Notes: generated from the sequence alone by a model not told the origin. 64,000 bases of DNA from Serratia nevei (GCF_037948395.1 NZ_CP149940.1:2542001-2606000), one strand, 5' to 3'; shown: positions 1 through 8,814, counted from the first letter of the stretch. Numbers and translations: made by a program.

Positions 1-106
1 CCTGGCCGGGCAGTTGGCCCGGGGCGGCCAGATTTTCTTCCATCGCCGCCTTGGCCAGACGGTTGGTCAGGCGGCTGCCGTTGGGCAGCGTCAGTGGGGT
101 AAACAT
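1..106 (-). CDS. NADH:flavin oxidoreductase (Old Yellow Enzyme family), N-terminal fragment
   Basis: Only the first 35 codons lie in the window; the rest runs off the left edge. The N-terminus (MFTPLTLPNGSRLTNRLAKA) is the typical opening of OYE-type FMN oxidoreductases, in which a 'L.lpnG..l.NRl..a' stretch lines the flavin barrel. The family reduces activated alkenes, enals or nitro-compounds with NAD(P)H in the cytosol. The gene is divergent from a MerR regulator, and a MerR-type promoter lies in the 72-bp gap, so induction by that regulator is inferred. The substrate cannot be told from this fragment. Confidence 0.8.
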   Translation of the reverse strand, partial: MFTPLTLPNGSRLTNRLAKAAMEENLAAPGQLPGQ

Positions 107-141
107 CGGTTTTGCGCTCCTGTCGTAAGGGGAATGGCGCT

Positions 142-172
142 ATACTAGGTTTAAAGTTAACTTTAAGGTCAA
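142..172 (-). promoter_or_regulatory. MerR-type promoter/operator with 19-bp spacer driving the flavin oxidoreductase
   Basis: On the minus strand a -35 element TTGACC (172-167) and a -10 element TAGTAT (147-142) are separated by 19 bp instead of 17. The spacer contains a perfect 16-bp palindrome, TTAAAGTTAACTTTAA (151-166). An over-long spacer filled by a dyad is the hallmark of MerR/SoxR-family activated promoters, where the regulator twists the DNA to realign the elements. The motif resembles SoxR operators. Confidence 0.8.
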
Positions 173-178
173 TAGGGC

Positions 179-601
179 ATGAAGATCGGAGAATTGGCGC
201 AGCGCGCCGGCGTGGCCGCCTCGGCGATACGCTACTACGAGCAGCTGGGGTTGCTGCCGAAACCGGTGCGCGGCGTCAACGGCTATCGGGTCTACAGCGA
301 TAGCGCACTGGAGCGATTGCACCTGATCCAAATCGGCCAAAATCTGGGGTTTTCGCTGCAGGCGATCCAACGCGTGCTGGCGCTGCAGGGCAGCGCTTAT
401 GAGGATGGGTTGATACGCGGCGTCGATGAACGGCTGGCGGAGATCGAGCTGATGATGGCCACGCTGAATGAACAACGAGAAACCTTGTTGACGACCCGGC
501 TGACCTTATTGGAGTCCGGTGTCGCCGGGCTGTGCCAAGCCAAGGGCGAAAAACAGGCCGACGCATCGCCGGCCCGGCCGGCAAAGCTTAGCGGCGTTTA
601 A
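179..601 (+). CDS. MerR family transcriptional regulator
   Basis: A 140-residue protein. Its N-terminal winged helix (residues 1-70) has the MerR signature '[31 protein letters not shown]', followed by a dimerisation helix. The short C-terminal tail has a single Cys (in GLCQAKGE), so this is neither a CxC mercury/copper type nor a four-Cys SoxR type; the ligand is unknown. The ATG at 179 follows the divergent control region directly. The 3' end overlaps the convergent enolase gene by 14 bp. It probably activates the neighbouring flavin oxidoreductase and may repress itself through the same operator, as is usual for the family. Confidence 0.88.
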   Translation: MKIGELAQRAGVAASAIRYYEQLGLLPKPVRGVNGYRVYSDSALERLHLIQIGQNLGFSLQAIQRVLALQGSAYEDGLIRGVDERLAEIELMMATLNEQRETLLTTRLTLLESGVAGLCQAKGEKQADASPARPAKLSGV

Positions 602-1871
602 AGGCGGAACGCCCGGCATACACCGCCGCGGCACCCAACTGGTCTTCGATGCGCATCAGCTGATTGTATTTTTCGATTCGCTCGCCGCGGCTCGGCGCGC
701 CGGTTTTCAGATGGCCGGCTCGCATCGCGACCGTCATGTCGGCGATAAAGCTGTCGACGGTTTCACCGCTGCGGTGCGAGATAAAGGTGCCCCAGCCGTT
801 CGCCTGGCAGAGCTGTACGGCGGCGAAGGTTTCGCTCAGCGTGCCGATCTGGTTCAGCTTGATCAGCGCCGCATTGGCCAACCGTTCATCAATCCCGCGC
901 TGGATGTATTTCACGTTGGTGACGAACAGATCGTCGCCGACCAGCTCCACCTGGTCGCCCAGGGCGTCGCTCAGAATACGCCAGCCGGCCCAGTCGTCCT
1001 CGGCCAAGCCGTCTTCAATCAGCACGATGGGGAAATCCTGCACCAGCCGTTGGTAATAGGCCGTCATCTGGGCTGCGTCCAACTCGAGATTCTCGCTGCG
1101 CAGGCGATACTTGCCGTCGGCGTAGAATTCGCTCGAGGCCGGATCCATGCAGATCGCGATATCTTCTCCCGGCCGGTAGCCGGCTTTCTCTATCGCCTGC
1201 ACAATCAGCTCGAGCGGCTGGCGGTTTGAGGCGACCGCCGGCGCGAAACCGCCTTCGTCACCGACGCCGACCGACAGGCCTTTTTCCAACAGGATTTGGC
1301 GCAGCGTCTGATAAACTTCACTGCCCCAGCGCACGGCCTCGCGCAGCGACGGCGCGCCCAGGGGAGCTATCATAAACTCCTGAAAGTCCGCCCCTTGCCA
1401 CCGGGCGTGCACGCCGCCGTTGATGATATTCATGCAGGGCACCGGCAGCAGGTTGGCGCCGATGCCGCCCAGATAACGATACAGCGGCAGCTGCGACAAT
1501 TGCGCCGCGAGGCGGGCGGCGGCCAGAGAAACGCCGAGCAGGGCGTTGGCCCCCAATCGGCTCTTGTTCTCGCTGCCGTCCAGCGCGATCAGCCGGCGGT
1601 CTATCTCCTCTTGTTGGCGCACATCCACTCCGCGCAGCGCCTCGTTGATCGCCGTTTTGACGCTGTGCACCGCCTCCAGTACGCCTTTGCCGCCGAAACG
1701 GTGCGGATCGCCGTCGCGGTGCTCCACCGCCTCGCGCGACCCGGTGCTGGCTCCCGAAGGCACCGAAGCCCGGGCCACGACGCCCGCCGCGCTCATTTCG
1801 ACTTCGACGGTCGGGTTGCCGCGCGAATCCAGGATCTCTCTGGCGGTTACGCTTTCAATCTCATCGTTCAT
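588..1871 (-). CDS. enolase paralogue (phosphopyruvate hydratase)
   Basis: A 427-residue cytosolic enzyme that interconverts 2-phosphoglycerate and phosphoenolpyruvate. The enolase landmarks are present in order: '[14 protein letters not shown]', '[11 protein letters not shown]', 'MNIINGG.HA', 'QEFMI', 'GDEGGFAP' (catalytic Glu), metal ligands in 'CMDPASSEF', '[10 protein letters not shown]' and '[10 protein letters not shown]', the catalytic Lys in 'ALIKLNQIG', and 'SHRSGET'. It should therefore be active. Enterobacteria normally carry eno beside pyrG. This copy instead ends an apparent operon with a UspA gene (16-bp gap) and a family II pyrophosphatase, so it is most likely a second, stress- or condition-specific enolase. 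The start at 1871 has a GAGG Shine-Dalgarno nine bases upstream. Confidence 0.92.
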   Translation of the reverse strand: MNDEIESVTAREILDSRGNPTVEVEMSAAGVVARASVPSGASTGSREAVEHRDGDPHRFGGKGVLEAVHSVKTAINEALRGVDVRQQEEIDRRLIALDGSENKSRLGANALLGVSLAAARLAAQLSQLPLYRYLGGIGANLLPVPCMNIINGGVHARWQGADFQEFMIAPLGAPSLREAVRWGSEVYQTLRQILLEKGLSVGVGDEGGFAPAVASNRQPLELIVQAIEKAGYRPGEDIAICMDPASSEFYADGKYRLRSENLELDAAQMTAYYQRLVQDFPIVLIEDGLAEDDWAGWRILSDALGDQVELVGDDLFVTNVKYIQRGIDERLANAALIKLNQIGTLSETFAAVQLCQANGWGTFISHRSGETVDSFIADMTVAMRAGHLKTGAPSRGERIEKYNQLMRIEDQLGAAAVYAGRSAFKRR

Positions 1872-1887
1872 GGGGTGTCACCTCGTT

Positions 1888-2316
1888 CTAGGGAGTGGGG
1901 ACGTGCTTTATCAGCACATCGATGGATAAATGGTTGATGAATTCGAAGCCGAAGGAGGCATAGACGCCAAACGGACGGTTCTGATGGCCGAGCAACAAAA
2001 GATCGACGCCTTCACGGGCAATCAGGGCTTCGACGTCTTTGAAGCGATGGATGCTGACCATTGCGCGTACCTCCAGGGGGATTGAGCAGTCTTCCACCAG
2101 GCGGCTGAGCATGGCTTTGGCGGCGATCACCTCGCTGGACTGGCGATCTTTGGTTTGCGCATCGCTGAGGTAGTCCAGCTCGGCATAGTCGGCGCTGATG
2201 TGCGCCACGGTAATGCGCGTATTCATCTGCTGATTGAGGCGTTCGGCATGGCGCAACAGCAGCCGGCCGTCGCGTTCATCCTGTACCAGCAGTAAAGCGT
2301 GTTGGTAGATCGGCAT
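1888..2316 (-). CDS. universal stress protein, UspA family
   Basis: A 142-residue single-domain Usp protein. It opens with a beta strand 'YQHALLLVQDERD' in the position of the usual 'ilva.D.s', and a C-terminal stretch contains 'LLLLGHQNRPFG'. The ATP-loop pattern G-x2-G-x9-G(S/T) of ATP-binding Usps is not clearly present, so nucleotide binding is doubtful. It lies 3 bp downstream of the pyrophosphatase stop and 16 bp upstream of the enolase, in one likely transcript. A GGGAG Shine-Dalgarno precedes the ATG. The role is inferred only from family and neighbours. Confidence 0.85.
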   Translation of the reverse strand: MPIYQHALLLVQDERDGRLLLRHAERLNQQMNTRITVAHISADYAELDYLSDAQTKDRQSSEVIAAKAMLSRLVEDCSIPLEVRAMVSIHRFKDVEALIAREGVDLLLLGHQNRPFGVYASFGFEFINHLSIDVLIKHVPTP

Positions 2317-2319
2317 GAC

Positions 2320-3285
2320 TTATCTCCCTGCGTGAGCAATCTGTAGGGTTAACCACGGTAAAACCTCTTTTTTTCGGCTCGTCATACCGGGCAGCGACAC
2401 CTGCTGAATGGCGAGTACCCGGTTCGACGAAAAATACAGGGTGGAACGGCGGTGGGTGATATCGGTAACCAACAGCGCGGTCATCTCCAGCCCGGCTTCC
2501 TGCTTCGCCTGCTCGAGCGCCTGTTGCAGCGCGGGCAACAGCGGATCGATGTCGCTCATGGCCCGCACTTCTATCTGCGACAGCAGCAGCGAAACGGTAT
2601 GGATGCGGTAATTCTTGGCGTCGCGCTGCAGCAACTGCGGGGCGGATTGCCCGGAGAGATCGGTTTTGGCGGCCAGCAGCCCGGCGATGAAGGCGTCATA
2701 GTCGACGTGAGAGATTGCGCGCAACCGGGTGACCGCCAGCCGATCCTGTTCCGTGGTGGTCGGCGCACTGAGCGCGACGGTGTCGCTCAAGATGGCGCCC
2801 AGCAGCAGCGTGGCCTTCGCGGCGTTAAGTGGCATTGGCTTTTCTGTCGTCAGGATTTGCAGGATCACGGTGGCGCAACAGCCGACGGCGCGCACCCAGA
2901 CATCGGGCGGGTTGCGGGTGACTAACGTGCCCAGCCGGTGATGGTCGATAACGCCGACCACGTCGCTGTCGGGCAATGAGGCCGGGCCTTGTTCGATATC
3001 GGTAAAGTCGACCAGCCAGACTTTGCGGTCACGGAGATCGTCTGTCAGCAGCGCAGGCGCCTGTATGCCGGCGGCAGCCAGTATGTAGCGGGTTTCCGGC
3101 GTGAGGTCGCCTAGGCGGAAAGCCACGGCCGGTTTGCCGAGGTGATTGAGCCAGTCCGCAACCACCAGCGCGCTGCAGATGCTGTCGCTGTCGGGATTTT
3201 TATGGCCGAAAACGCACAGGGGCATTTCCCGCGCGACGGCATCGGACTGGAGTGGAAAAGAGGTAAAACCTGAGATTTCATTCAT
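2320..3285 (-). CDS. ppaC: manganese-dependent (family II) inorganic pyrophosphatase
   Basis: A roughly 321-residue DHH-phosphoesterase that hydrolyses PPi to phosphate. The N-terminal domain holds 'FGHKNPDSDSI' (metal-binding GHxxPDxD), 'VDFTDIEQG' and the 'IDHHRLG' DHH motif. The C-terminal domain ends with 'SRKKEVLP', the substrate-binding SRKKQVVP element. No CBS or DRTGG regulatory insert is present. I chose the ATG at 3285 because AGGAG lies seven bases upstream; an in-frame ATG at 3300 has no such site. Family II enzymes are uncommon in enterobacteria, which normally rely on family I Ppa. The gene leads an operon with uspA and a second enolase. Confidence 0.9.
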   Translation of the reverse strand: MNEISGFTSFPLQSDAVAREMPLCVFGHKNPDSDSICSALVVADWLNHLGKPAVAFRLGDLTPETRYILAAAGIQAPALLTDDLRDRKVWLVDFTDIEQGPASLPDSDVVGVIDHHRLGTLVTRNPPDVWVRAVGCCATVILQILTTEKPMPLNAAKATLLLGAILSDTVALSAPTTTEQDRLAVTRLRAISHVDYDAFIAGLLAAKTDLSGQSAPQLLQRDAKNYRIHTVSLLLSQIEVRAMSDIDPLLPALQQALEQAKQEAGLEMTALLVTDITHRRSTLYFSSNRVLAIQQVSLPGMTSRKKEVLPWLTLQIAHAGR

Positions 3286-3582
3286 AGCGGCTCCTGACAT
3301 ACCTGCCTAAAAAATAAAGCGAAGTTGTATATCAGGCGTCATCATCCGGTTCGAGTGAACGCGGCGGTTGGGAAAGGTGGAACACCATCACCTTGTGAAC
3401 GACTGTAGCGCAGCGCGGGGGGAAACGCAACGCCCGGCAAAGTTGGCGAGAATACATAATCGGATTGATACTGTGAGTGAGTCTATGATGGACAAGGATA
3501 TTATTTGCCGCTAACCGACGGATAGGCTGAACGGACTCACGCCGGCTATGCCGGGTCCGTGGGTGACACAATGGGAGACAAC

Positions 3583-5463
3583 ATGCTCGAACCCTGCTTC
3601 CCCGAAAACGAAGCCGAACGCCTGTCGGTATTGAACTCACTGAACGTGCTGGATTCGAACTCGGTGGAAAAACTGGATCGCATCACGCGGTTGGCGGCGA
3701 AATACTTCGGCGTGACCATTGCGCTGGTGTCGCTGATCGACCGGGATCGCCAATGGTTTTTATCGCGCTACGGTCTGGATGCCCGAGAAACGCCGCGCAA
3801 TATCTCGTTTTGCGGCCATGCCATCTTGCAACGCGAAGCGCTGGTGGTGCCCGATACCGCCAAGGATCCGCGCTTTTTCGATAATCCGCTGGTGATCGGC
3901 GGGCCGAGGATCGGTTTTTACGTCGGGCAGCCGCTGCTGTCGCTCGATGGCTTGCCGCTAGGCACGCTGTGCATTATCGACAGCCACCCGCAGCCGTTTT
4001 CTCCTGCTCAACTGGCCGATCTGCACGATTTCGCCGCCGTGGTGGAGGAATATCTGCAGAGCATTGAACGCCTCGTCTATACCGAAAACCTGAAATCCGA
4101 CCTGCAGCGCACGGAGGCGCTGTTCGAACAAACCTTCTCCCAGGCGGCGGTAGGTATGGCGCTGGTCTCGCTGCAAGGATATTGGCTGCGGGTGAATCCG
4201 CGCATCTGCGAAATGCTTCAGTACTCCGAGCGCGAGCTGATGGATCGTACCTTCCAGGACATCACCTATCCGCTCGATCTCAACACCGACCTGGAAAAGC
4301 TGCAGCAGCTGCTGAAAAATGAAATCAGTACCTATTCGATGGAAAAACGCTATTTCCGCGCCGACGGCTCGATCGTTTGGGTGCAGCTGACGGTGGCGCT
4401 CAATCGTTTGCCGAACGGCAAGCCGGACCATTTCATCTCGGTTATCGTCGATATCAGCGAGCGTAAAGCGGCGGAGGCCGATCTATTCGCTCTGCAACAC
4501 GAGCTGGAACAACGCGTCGAAATCCGCACGCAGGAGCTGAACGTGGTGGTTAAAAAGCTCAACGAAGAGATTGAGACCCGGGTGCTCGCCGAATATCAGC
4601 TCAGTGCGGAGAAGGAGCGTCTGCGCGCCATTACCGACAATATGCCGGCCTTAATCAGCCAGATCGACGGCAATGAACGCTACCTGTTCGCCAACAGCGC
4701 CTACAAAACCTGGTTCGGTCTGGAGGAGTCCAGCCTCAGGGGGATGACGGTGCGCGATTTCATGGGGGAAAGCGTTTATCGAATAGCAAAACCGATGATC
4801 GAGCGGGCCCTCGCGGGCGAAATGGTGAGTTTTGAGAATGAGCTGCAGACCCGGCAAGGGCTGCTGATGATCCACACCACGCTGGTGCCGTGCGAAGCGC
4901 AGGGCTTCTACATTCTCGCCATGGACATCACCGAACTGAAGCGGCTGCAGCAGCGGCTGGAATATGACGCAACCCACGACATGTTGACCGGATTGACCAA
5001 TCGCCGCGCGTTTCTACGCCGGTTGTCGGGCACGCTGCAGGCCTGTTGCCATCAGCGGCAGATGGCGCTGCTGTTTATCGATCTCGACGGGTTCAAAACC
5101 CTTAACGACAGCTATGGCCATGACTTCGGCGACGCGATCCTGAAGACGTTCGCCACATTGCTCAGCACCTGCGCCGGCGAGCGCCACAGCGTCTCGCGTC
5201 TGGCCGGTGACGAGTTCACGGTGATCCTGTGGCCGTTGACGGATCCGCGGCGCGAAGTCAGCGAGTTTTGCGAAAACGTGTTGGCGCATCTGGCCAAAAT
5301 TACGCAGATCGGGCCGCAGAAGGTACGGCTTTCCGCCAGCATCGGCGCGGCCATTTCCCCACGCGGCGATGTGACCGAGGAGATGCTGCTGACCCGCGCC
5401 GACGGCGCGATGTATCAGGCGAAATCGGCCGGAAAGGGCACTTACGCCATCTGCGAGCTGTGA
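3583..5463 (+). CDS. GAF-PAS-PAS diguanylate cyclase
   Basis: A 626-residue soluble signalling protein that probably makes cyclic di-GMP from two GTP. Order of domains: GAF (about residues 15-160, with 'FCGHAI' and 'PRIGFYVGQPL' typical of the family), PAS (about 175-300), a coiled-coil linker (about 305-345), a second PAS (about 350-455), and GGDEF (about 460-625). The catalytic loop reads 'RLAGDEF', an accepted variant of GG(D/E)EF. The RxxD inhibitory site expected five residues upstream is absent (GERH there). No membrane helix or EAL domain is seen. ATG 3583 is preferred over GTG 3559 and ATG 3571 because GGGAG sits just upstream. Confidence 0.9.
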   Translation: MLEPCFPENEAERLSVLNSLNVLDSNSVEKLDRITRLAAKYFGVTIALVSLIDRDRQWFLSRYGLDARETPRNISFCGHAILQREALVVPDTAKDPRFFDNPLVIGGPRIGFYVGQPLLSLDGLPLGTLCIIDSHPQPFSPAQLADLHDFAAVVEEYLQSIERLVYTENLKSDLQRTEALFEQTFSQAAVGMALVSLQGYWLRVNPRICEMLQYSERELMDRTFQDITYPLDLNTDLEKLQQLLKNEISTYSMEKRYFRADGSIVWVQLTVALNRLPNGKPDHFISVIVDISERKAAEADLFALQHELEQRVEIRTQELNVVVKKLNEEIETRVLAEYQLSAEKERLRAITDNMPALISQIDGNERYLFANSAYKTWFGLEESSLRGMTVRDFMGESVYRIAKPMIERALAGEMVSFENELQTRQGLLMIHTTLVPCEAQGFYILAMDITELKRLQQRLEYDATHDMLTGLTNRRAFLRRLSGTLQACCHQRQMALLFIDLDGFKTLNDSYGHDFGDAILKTFATLLSTCAGERHSVSRLAGDEFTVILWPLTDPRREVSEFCENVLAHLAKITQIGPQKVRLSASIGAAISPRGDVTEEMLLTRADGAMYQAKSAGKGTYAICEL

Positions 5464-5533
5464 GCGTGCAACGGTGGCGGTCTCAGGGTAAGCTGTTTTT
5501 CTTTTCCTGTGAGCAGAACTCCGGATTTATTGC

Positions 5534-6382
5534 ATGGCGTCAAATCATCAACATAAAGATTGGCTCGAACTGCGACGCGATGAGGAAACCGGTATTGAGA
5601 GCGTCAATGCCCACTTTCAGGGACATGCCTACGATCCTCACGATCATGATGAAATGCTGGTGGGTGTCACGCAGCAGGGTTTACAGCGTTTCAACTGCCA
5701 CCGCTCATTGCATACCAGCCGGCCGGGGCGCGCCATGCTGATCGAACCGGGTGCGGTGCATGATGGCCATGCGCCGCAGGCCGAGGGATTTACCTATGCG
5801 ATGCTCTATTTGCCCCAGCATTGGGTATCCGCCGCTATGCACCGCCGTGGAATGGGGGACGCCTCCGTGCTGGAAGGTGCCTTCCACAGCACGTTGACCG
5901 ACGATCCGATGCTGGCGGCCGCGATACAGCAGGCCTTTTTCTCGTTGCATCATAGAGAGGGGCGACTGGCGCGCGATCAAAGCCTGGACCATCTGCTGAC
6001 GCTATTGTCACGGCACATCCGTGCCAGGCCGGATTCCCAACACGACGACGCTTTGGTTGAGATGAACCGCTTACGGGACTATCTGCATGCACATATGGCG
6101 GATAATCCCAGTCTGGATGACCTGGCGCTTCAGTGTGGTCTGGACCGTTTCCGCCTGACTCGCCAATTCACTCGGGCTTTTGGCCAGTCGCCGCATGCGT
6201 ATTTGGTTCGGTTGAGGCTGCGGGCCGCACGCTTGTTGTTGGCGCAGGGGCAAGAACCGGCGCAGGTCGCCATGCAGGTGGGCTTTGCCGATCAGAGCCA
6301 TTTGGGTCGCTGGTTCCAGCGCGCCTACCGTTTATCACCGGCGGCCTATCAACGCCAGTGCACAAACGTTCTATACCGCTGA
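5534..6382 (+). CDS. AraC family transcriptional regulator with cupin sensor
   Basis: A 282-residue regulator. The N-terminal cupin-like sensor (about 20-165) starts with a 'YDPHDHDEMLVGV' metal/ligand-binding strand and includes 'EPGAVHDGHA'. The C-terminal double helix-turn-helix (about 180-275) carries 'LDDLALQCGLDRFRLTRQFTRAFGQSPH' and the AraC signature around 'QVAMQVGFADQSHLGRWFQ'. It lies 52 bp upstream of a DUF2000 gene on the same strand, a neighbour arrangement I recall from other proteobacteria, so control of that gene is plausible. The effector is unknown. Confidence 0.88.
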   Translation: MASNHQHKDWLELRRDEETGIESVNAHFQGHAYDPHDHDEMLVGVTQQGLQRFNCHRSLHTSRPGRAMLIEPGAVHDGHAPQAEGFTYAMLYLPQHWVSAAMHRRGMGDASVLEGAFHSTLTDDPMLAAAIQQAFFSLHHREGRLARDQSLDHLLTLLSRHIRARPDSQHDDALVEMNRLRDYLHAHMADNPSLDDLALQCGLDRFRLTRQFTRAFGQSPHAYLVRLRLRAARLLLAQGQEPAQVAMQVGFADQSHLGRWFQRAYRLSPAAYQRQCTNVLYR

Positions 6383-6434
6383 TTTGCCATTTCCGATGAT
6401 GTGCTTTTAACAGCACAACGGAGTAGAGCGAAAG

Positions 6435-6842
6435 ATGTTTGATACCAAGATTGCGTTTATCGTACGCGACGATCTGCAGACCTGGCAGCGGCTGAACGTG
6501 GTGGCCTTTCTGGCGACGGGCATCGCCGCCGCCGCCCCGGAAATCATCGGCGAGTGTTACGTGGATGCGCAGGGCAGACGCTACGGCGGTATTTCCGGGC
6601 AGCCGATGCTGATTTTCGCCGCAGATTTGCCGGGCCTGCAAAATGTGCATCGCAAAGGGTTGGAGCGGGAATTGACGTTGATCCCCTATGTGCACGCCAT
6701 GTTCTCGACCGGGCACGATGAAGCCAATCGGCAGGTTTTTCTCGCTGAAGACGCGGACAATCTGGATTTGGTCGGTCTGGCGCTGCGCGGACCGAAAAAA
6801 GCGGTGGATAAGGCGATAAAAGGCCTGGCGCTTCACGGCTGA
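6435..6842 (+). CDS. DUF2000 family protein
   Basis: A 135-residue protein of the DUF2000 type. It begins 'DTKIAFIVRDDLQTWQRLNVVAFLATGI', continues with 'YGGISGQPMLIFAAD', and has the C-terminal 'DLVGLALRGPKKAVDKAIKGLAL'. Proteins of this family have a peptidyl-tRNA-hydrolase-like fold but no established activity. It is transcribed with, or just after, the upstream AraC regulator. No signal peptide or membrane segment is seen, so it is cytosolic. Confidence 0.75.
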   Translation: MFDTKIAFIVRDDLQTWQRLNVVAFLATGIAAAAPEIIGECYVDAQGRRYGGISGQPMLIFAADLPGLQNVHRKGLERELTLIPYVHAMFSTGHDEANRQVFLAEDADNLDLVGLALRGPKKAVDKAIKGLALHG

Positions 6843-7081
6843 GAATACCGTTGGCGCGATGTGTTTTTGCCCTTGAAATAAGCGTTAAAGAGTTTGAAGT
6901 CGAGTTAAATAATCAACGGCATGATTATTTAACTCATATTAAATGCCTTATTTATCCTTCAGTGTGCATAAAACGAAAGCAGCTATACTGCAGGAGACTT
7001 CTCCAACGTTTCTTTTTGGCTCGCAAGCCGTTCAGCCTGATACGCAATCTATCAAATCACTTCAATATCAAGGGGGTTTTT

Positions 7082-7765
7082 ATGAAAACCGTCCTGCAGC
7101 ATATTTTGGTCAATAAAGCACGTTACGCCCAGCTTCCGCTGTTTGAGTTCCTGCGTGATGAAAATCGCACGCCTCAGGAGCGGCTGGCGTTTCTGCCCCA
7201 TATCGCGTTTTTTATTATGGCTTTCGCCGATGTGAATAAGCTGATGCTGCGCAATGAAACGCCGGCGGCCGATATTTACCAACGGAAAGTCAATGCGCAT
7301 ACCCATGAAGATGATCACCATTGGCCGTGGTATCTCGAGGATTTGGACAAACTCGGTTACAACCGCTGCGTCGACACGGTGGCGCATCTGGAAACGCTGT
7401 GGAGCGACAGCACTCAGGCGAATCGGTTATTGACCTATCGGCTGTGTGCGCGGGTAAGCGGCCTCGGCGGCCTGGAGCGGATCGTGGTGATCGAGGCCAT
7501 CGAAGCTACCGGTAACGTGCTGTTTGGGCTGACGGCGCCGCTGGCCACGCGCATTCATCAGGCGACCGGCGTCGAACTGCGCTACTGCGGCGAGTTTCAT
7601 CTGGCGCTGGAGAGCGGGCATGCCCAGCTGCAGGATCATGCGGAACTGGCGGCGATCCCATTGACGGATGGCATCAGGCGACGTTGCATCGCTCATGTCG
7701 ACCACGTTTTTGCCTGGTTTACCGAGTGGACGCACGAAACGCTCGCGCATGTCCGGGAGGGCTGA
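7082..7765 (+). CDS. hypothetical protein, possible heme-oxygenase-like/diiron fold
   Basis: A 227-residue all-helical protein I cannot assign with certainty. It is rich in His/Glu pairs on helices ('AHTHEDDHHWPWYLEDL', 'EAIEATGNVLFG', 'YCGEFHLALESGH'). Together with its length, this suggests the heme-oxygenase-like superfamily, which includes TenA and diiron HDO/FDO oxidases. The start at 7082 has AAGGGGG about five bases upstream; an in-frame extension back to 6851 lacks a ribosome site and looks AT-rich and non-coding. It stands alone on the plus strand, 20 bp from the convergent LysR gene. Function unknown. Confidence 0.7.
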   Translation: MKTVLQHILVNKARYAQLPLFEFLRDENRTPQERLAFLPHIAFFIMAFADVNKLMLRNETPAADIYQRKVNAHTHEDDHHWPWYLEDLDKLGYNRCVDTVAHLETLWSDSTQANRLLTYRLCARVSGLGGLERIVVIEAIEATGNVLFGLTAPLATRIHQATGVELRYCGEFHLALESGHAQLQDHAELAAIPLTDGIRRRCIAHVDHVFAWFTEWTHETLAHVREG

Positions 7766-7784
7766 CGCGTTCCCGAACCGGCGC

Positions 7785-8654
7785 TTACGCCTGAAACGCC
7801 TGCAGCCAGGCGGCGAATTTTCTCACGACCTCATCGTCCCGATCGCGCAGCAGCAGGGAATAAACGCCGGTTCGGATAGTCAACGCCGGGAAAGGCGACA
7901 CCAGTCGACCGGACGACAGATGCTTGGCGCAGAACAGGTAAGGCACGACGGCCAGCCCCAGGCCGTCCTCGGCCGCCTGAATGGCGGCGAAGGTATGGTC
8001 GAGCGTGAGCGGCGCCGGCGAGGCGTCCAACGCCGTCGGGTAGGTATTCAGCCAGCTGTGCCATAAATCCTCACGGGCGCGGATACGGATGGCGGTATGC
8101 CCGGCCAGCGTGCCGGGCGCACTGACCGGCATGGCGCGCAAGTAGCTCTGGCTGCAGACCAACAGGCTCTCTTCCTGCAGAAAAGGGATCGCTTTCAGCC
8201 CGGAGAAGTGCGCGGGATCGCGCCGGATCGCCAGATCAAACGGCGTATTGCGATCGACGGCCCCTGTGCTGGTGGTGATATCAATCGCGACCTCCGGATG
8301 AATCTCATTGAACGCCGCCAGCTTCGGCATCAGCCAGTGCATGGTGAACGTCGGCAGGCTGTGCACCACCAGCCGCTGCCGGCCGGCGCTCGCTTTCAGT
8401 GCGCTTTCCGCGGCATACAGTTCGCTTATCACCCGGGACGCGGTGCGGGAAAAATTCTCGCCGGCCTGCGTCAGCCGCACGGACTTGTGTCCGCGATAAA
8501 ACAGTGTGATCCCCAGCTGTGCCTCCAGGCTGCGAATGTGGCGGCTGACCGCGCCGGTGGTGAGAAACAGCTCATCCGCAGCGGCGCTGAAGCTGCCAAG
8601 GCGGGCGGCGGCTTCGAAAGCGGACAGGTGCGGCAGGGAGTGAATTTTTTTCAT
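7785..8654 (-). CDS. LysR family regulator (GcvA-like)
   Basis: A 289-residue LTTR. The N-terminal HTH (about 5-65) reads 'LPHLSAFEAAARLGSFSAAADELFLTTGAVSRHIRSLEAQLG', the GcvA/AmpR-like branch, followed by the periplasmic-binding-protein-like effector domain (about 90-285). It is divergent from an MFS transporter plus FAD oxidoreductase pair, its likely target. The start codon abuts a perfect inverted repeat (8654-8676) and has no evident Shine-Dalgarno. Translation may be leaderless, or the regulator may block its own initiation region. Confidence 0.88.
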   Translation of the reverse strand: MKKIHSLPHLSAFEAAARLGSFSAAADELFLTTGAVSRHIRSLEAQLGITLFYRGHKSVRLTQAGENFSRTASRVISELYAAESALKASAGRQRLVVHSLPTFTMHWLMPKLAAFNEIHPEVAIDITTSTGAVDRNTPFDLAIRRDPAHFSGLKAIPFLQEESLLVCSQSYLRAMPVSAPGTLAGHTAIRIRAREDLWHSWLNTYPTALDASPAPLTLDHTFAAIQAAEDGLGLAVVPYLFCAKHLSSGRLVSPFPALTIRTGVYSLLLRDRDDEVVRKFAAWLQAFQA

Positions 8655-8676
8655 TGGTTGAGTCTAGCTCAACCAA
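8654..8676. promoter_or_regulatory. 23-bp perfect inverted repeat, probable LysR operator
   Basis: TTGGTTGAG (8654-8662) and CTCAACCAA (8668-8676) form perfect 9-bp arms around a 5-bp centre, between the divergent LysR and MFS genes. The repeat touches the LysR ATG. LTTRs usually bind interrupted dyads of this kind in the shared promoter region, so autoregulation is likely. Confidence 0.7.
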
Positions 8677-8814
8677 ATGAGCGAGGAAAGATCGTTTGTC
8701 AGCCGTTGATTTTTCTCACTATTATCACGCATCTTTCCTGGTTTGCCGAGTGTGTCATGCAGCGATTTTCCCCGTCTGCCGTTCGTGTTAGTCGAATTAT
8801 CCTCACCTCCCGAT

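Noticed and set aside
3332..3640. 102-codon minus-strand frame between pyrophosphatase and diguanylate cyclase
   Set aside because: It overlaps the cyclase start and lacks a ribosome site or protein-like composition.
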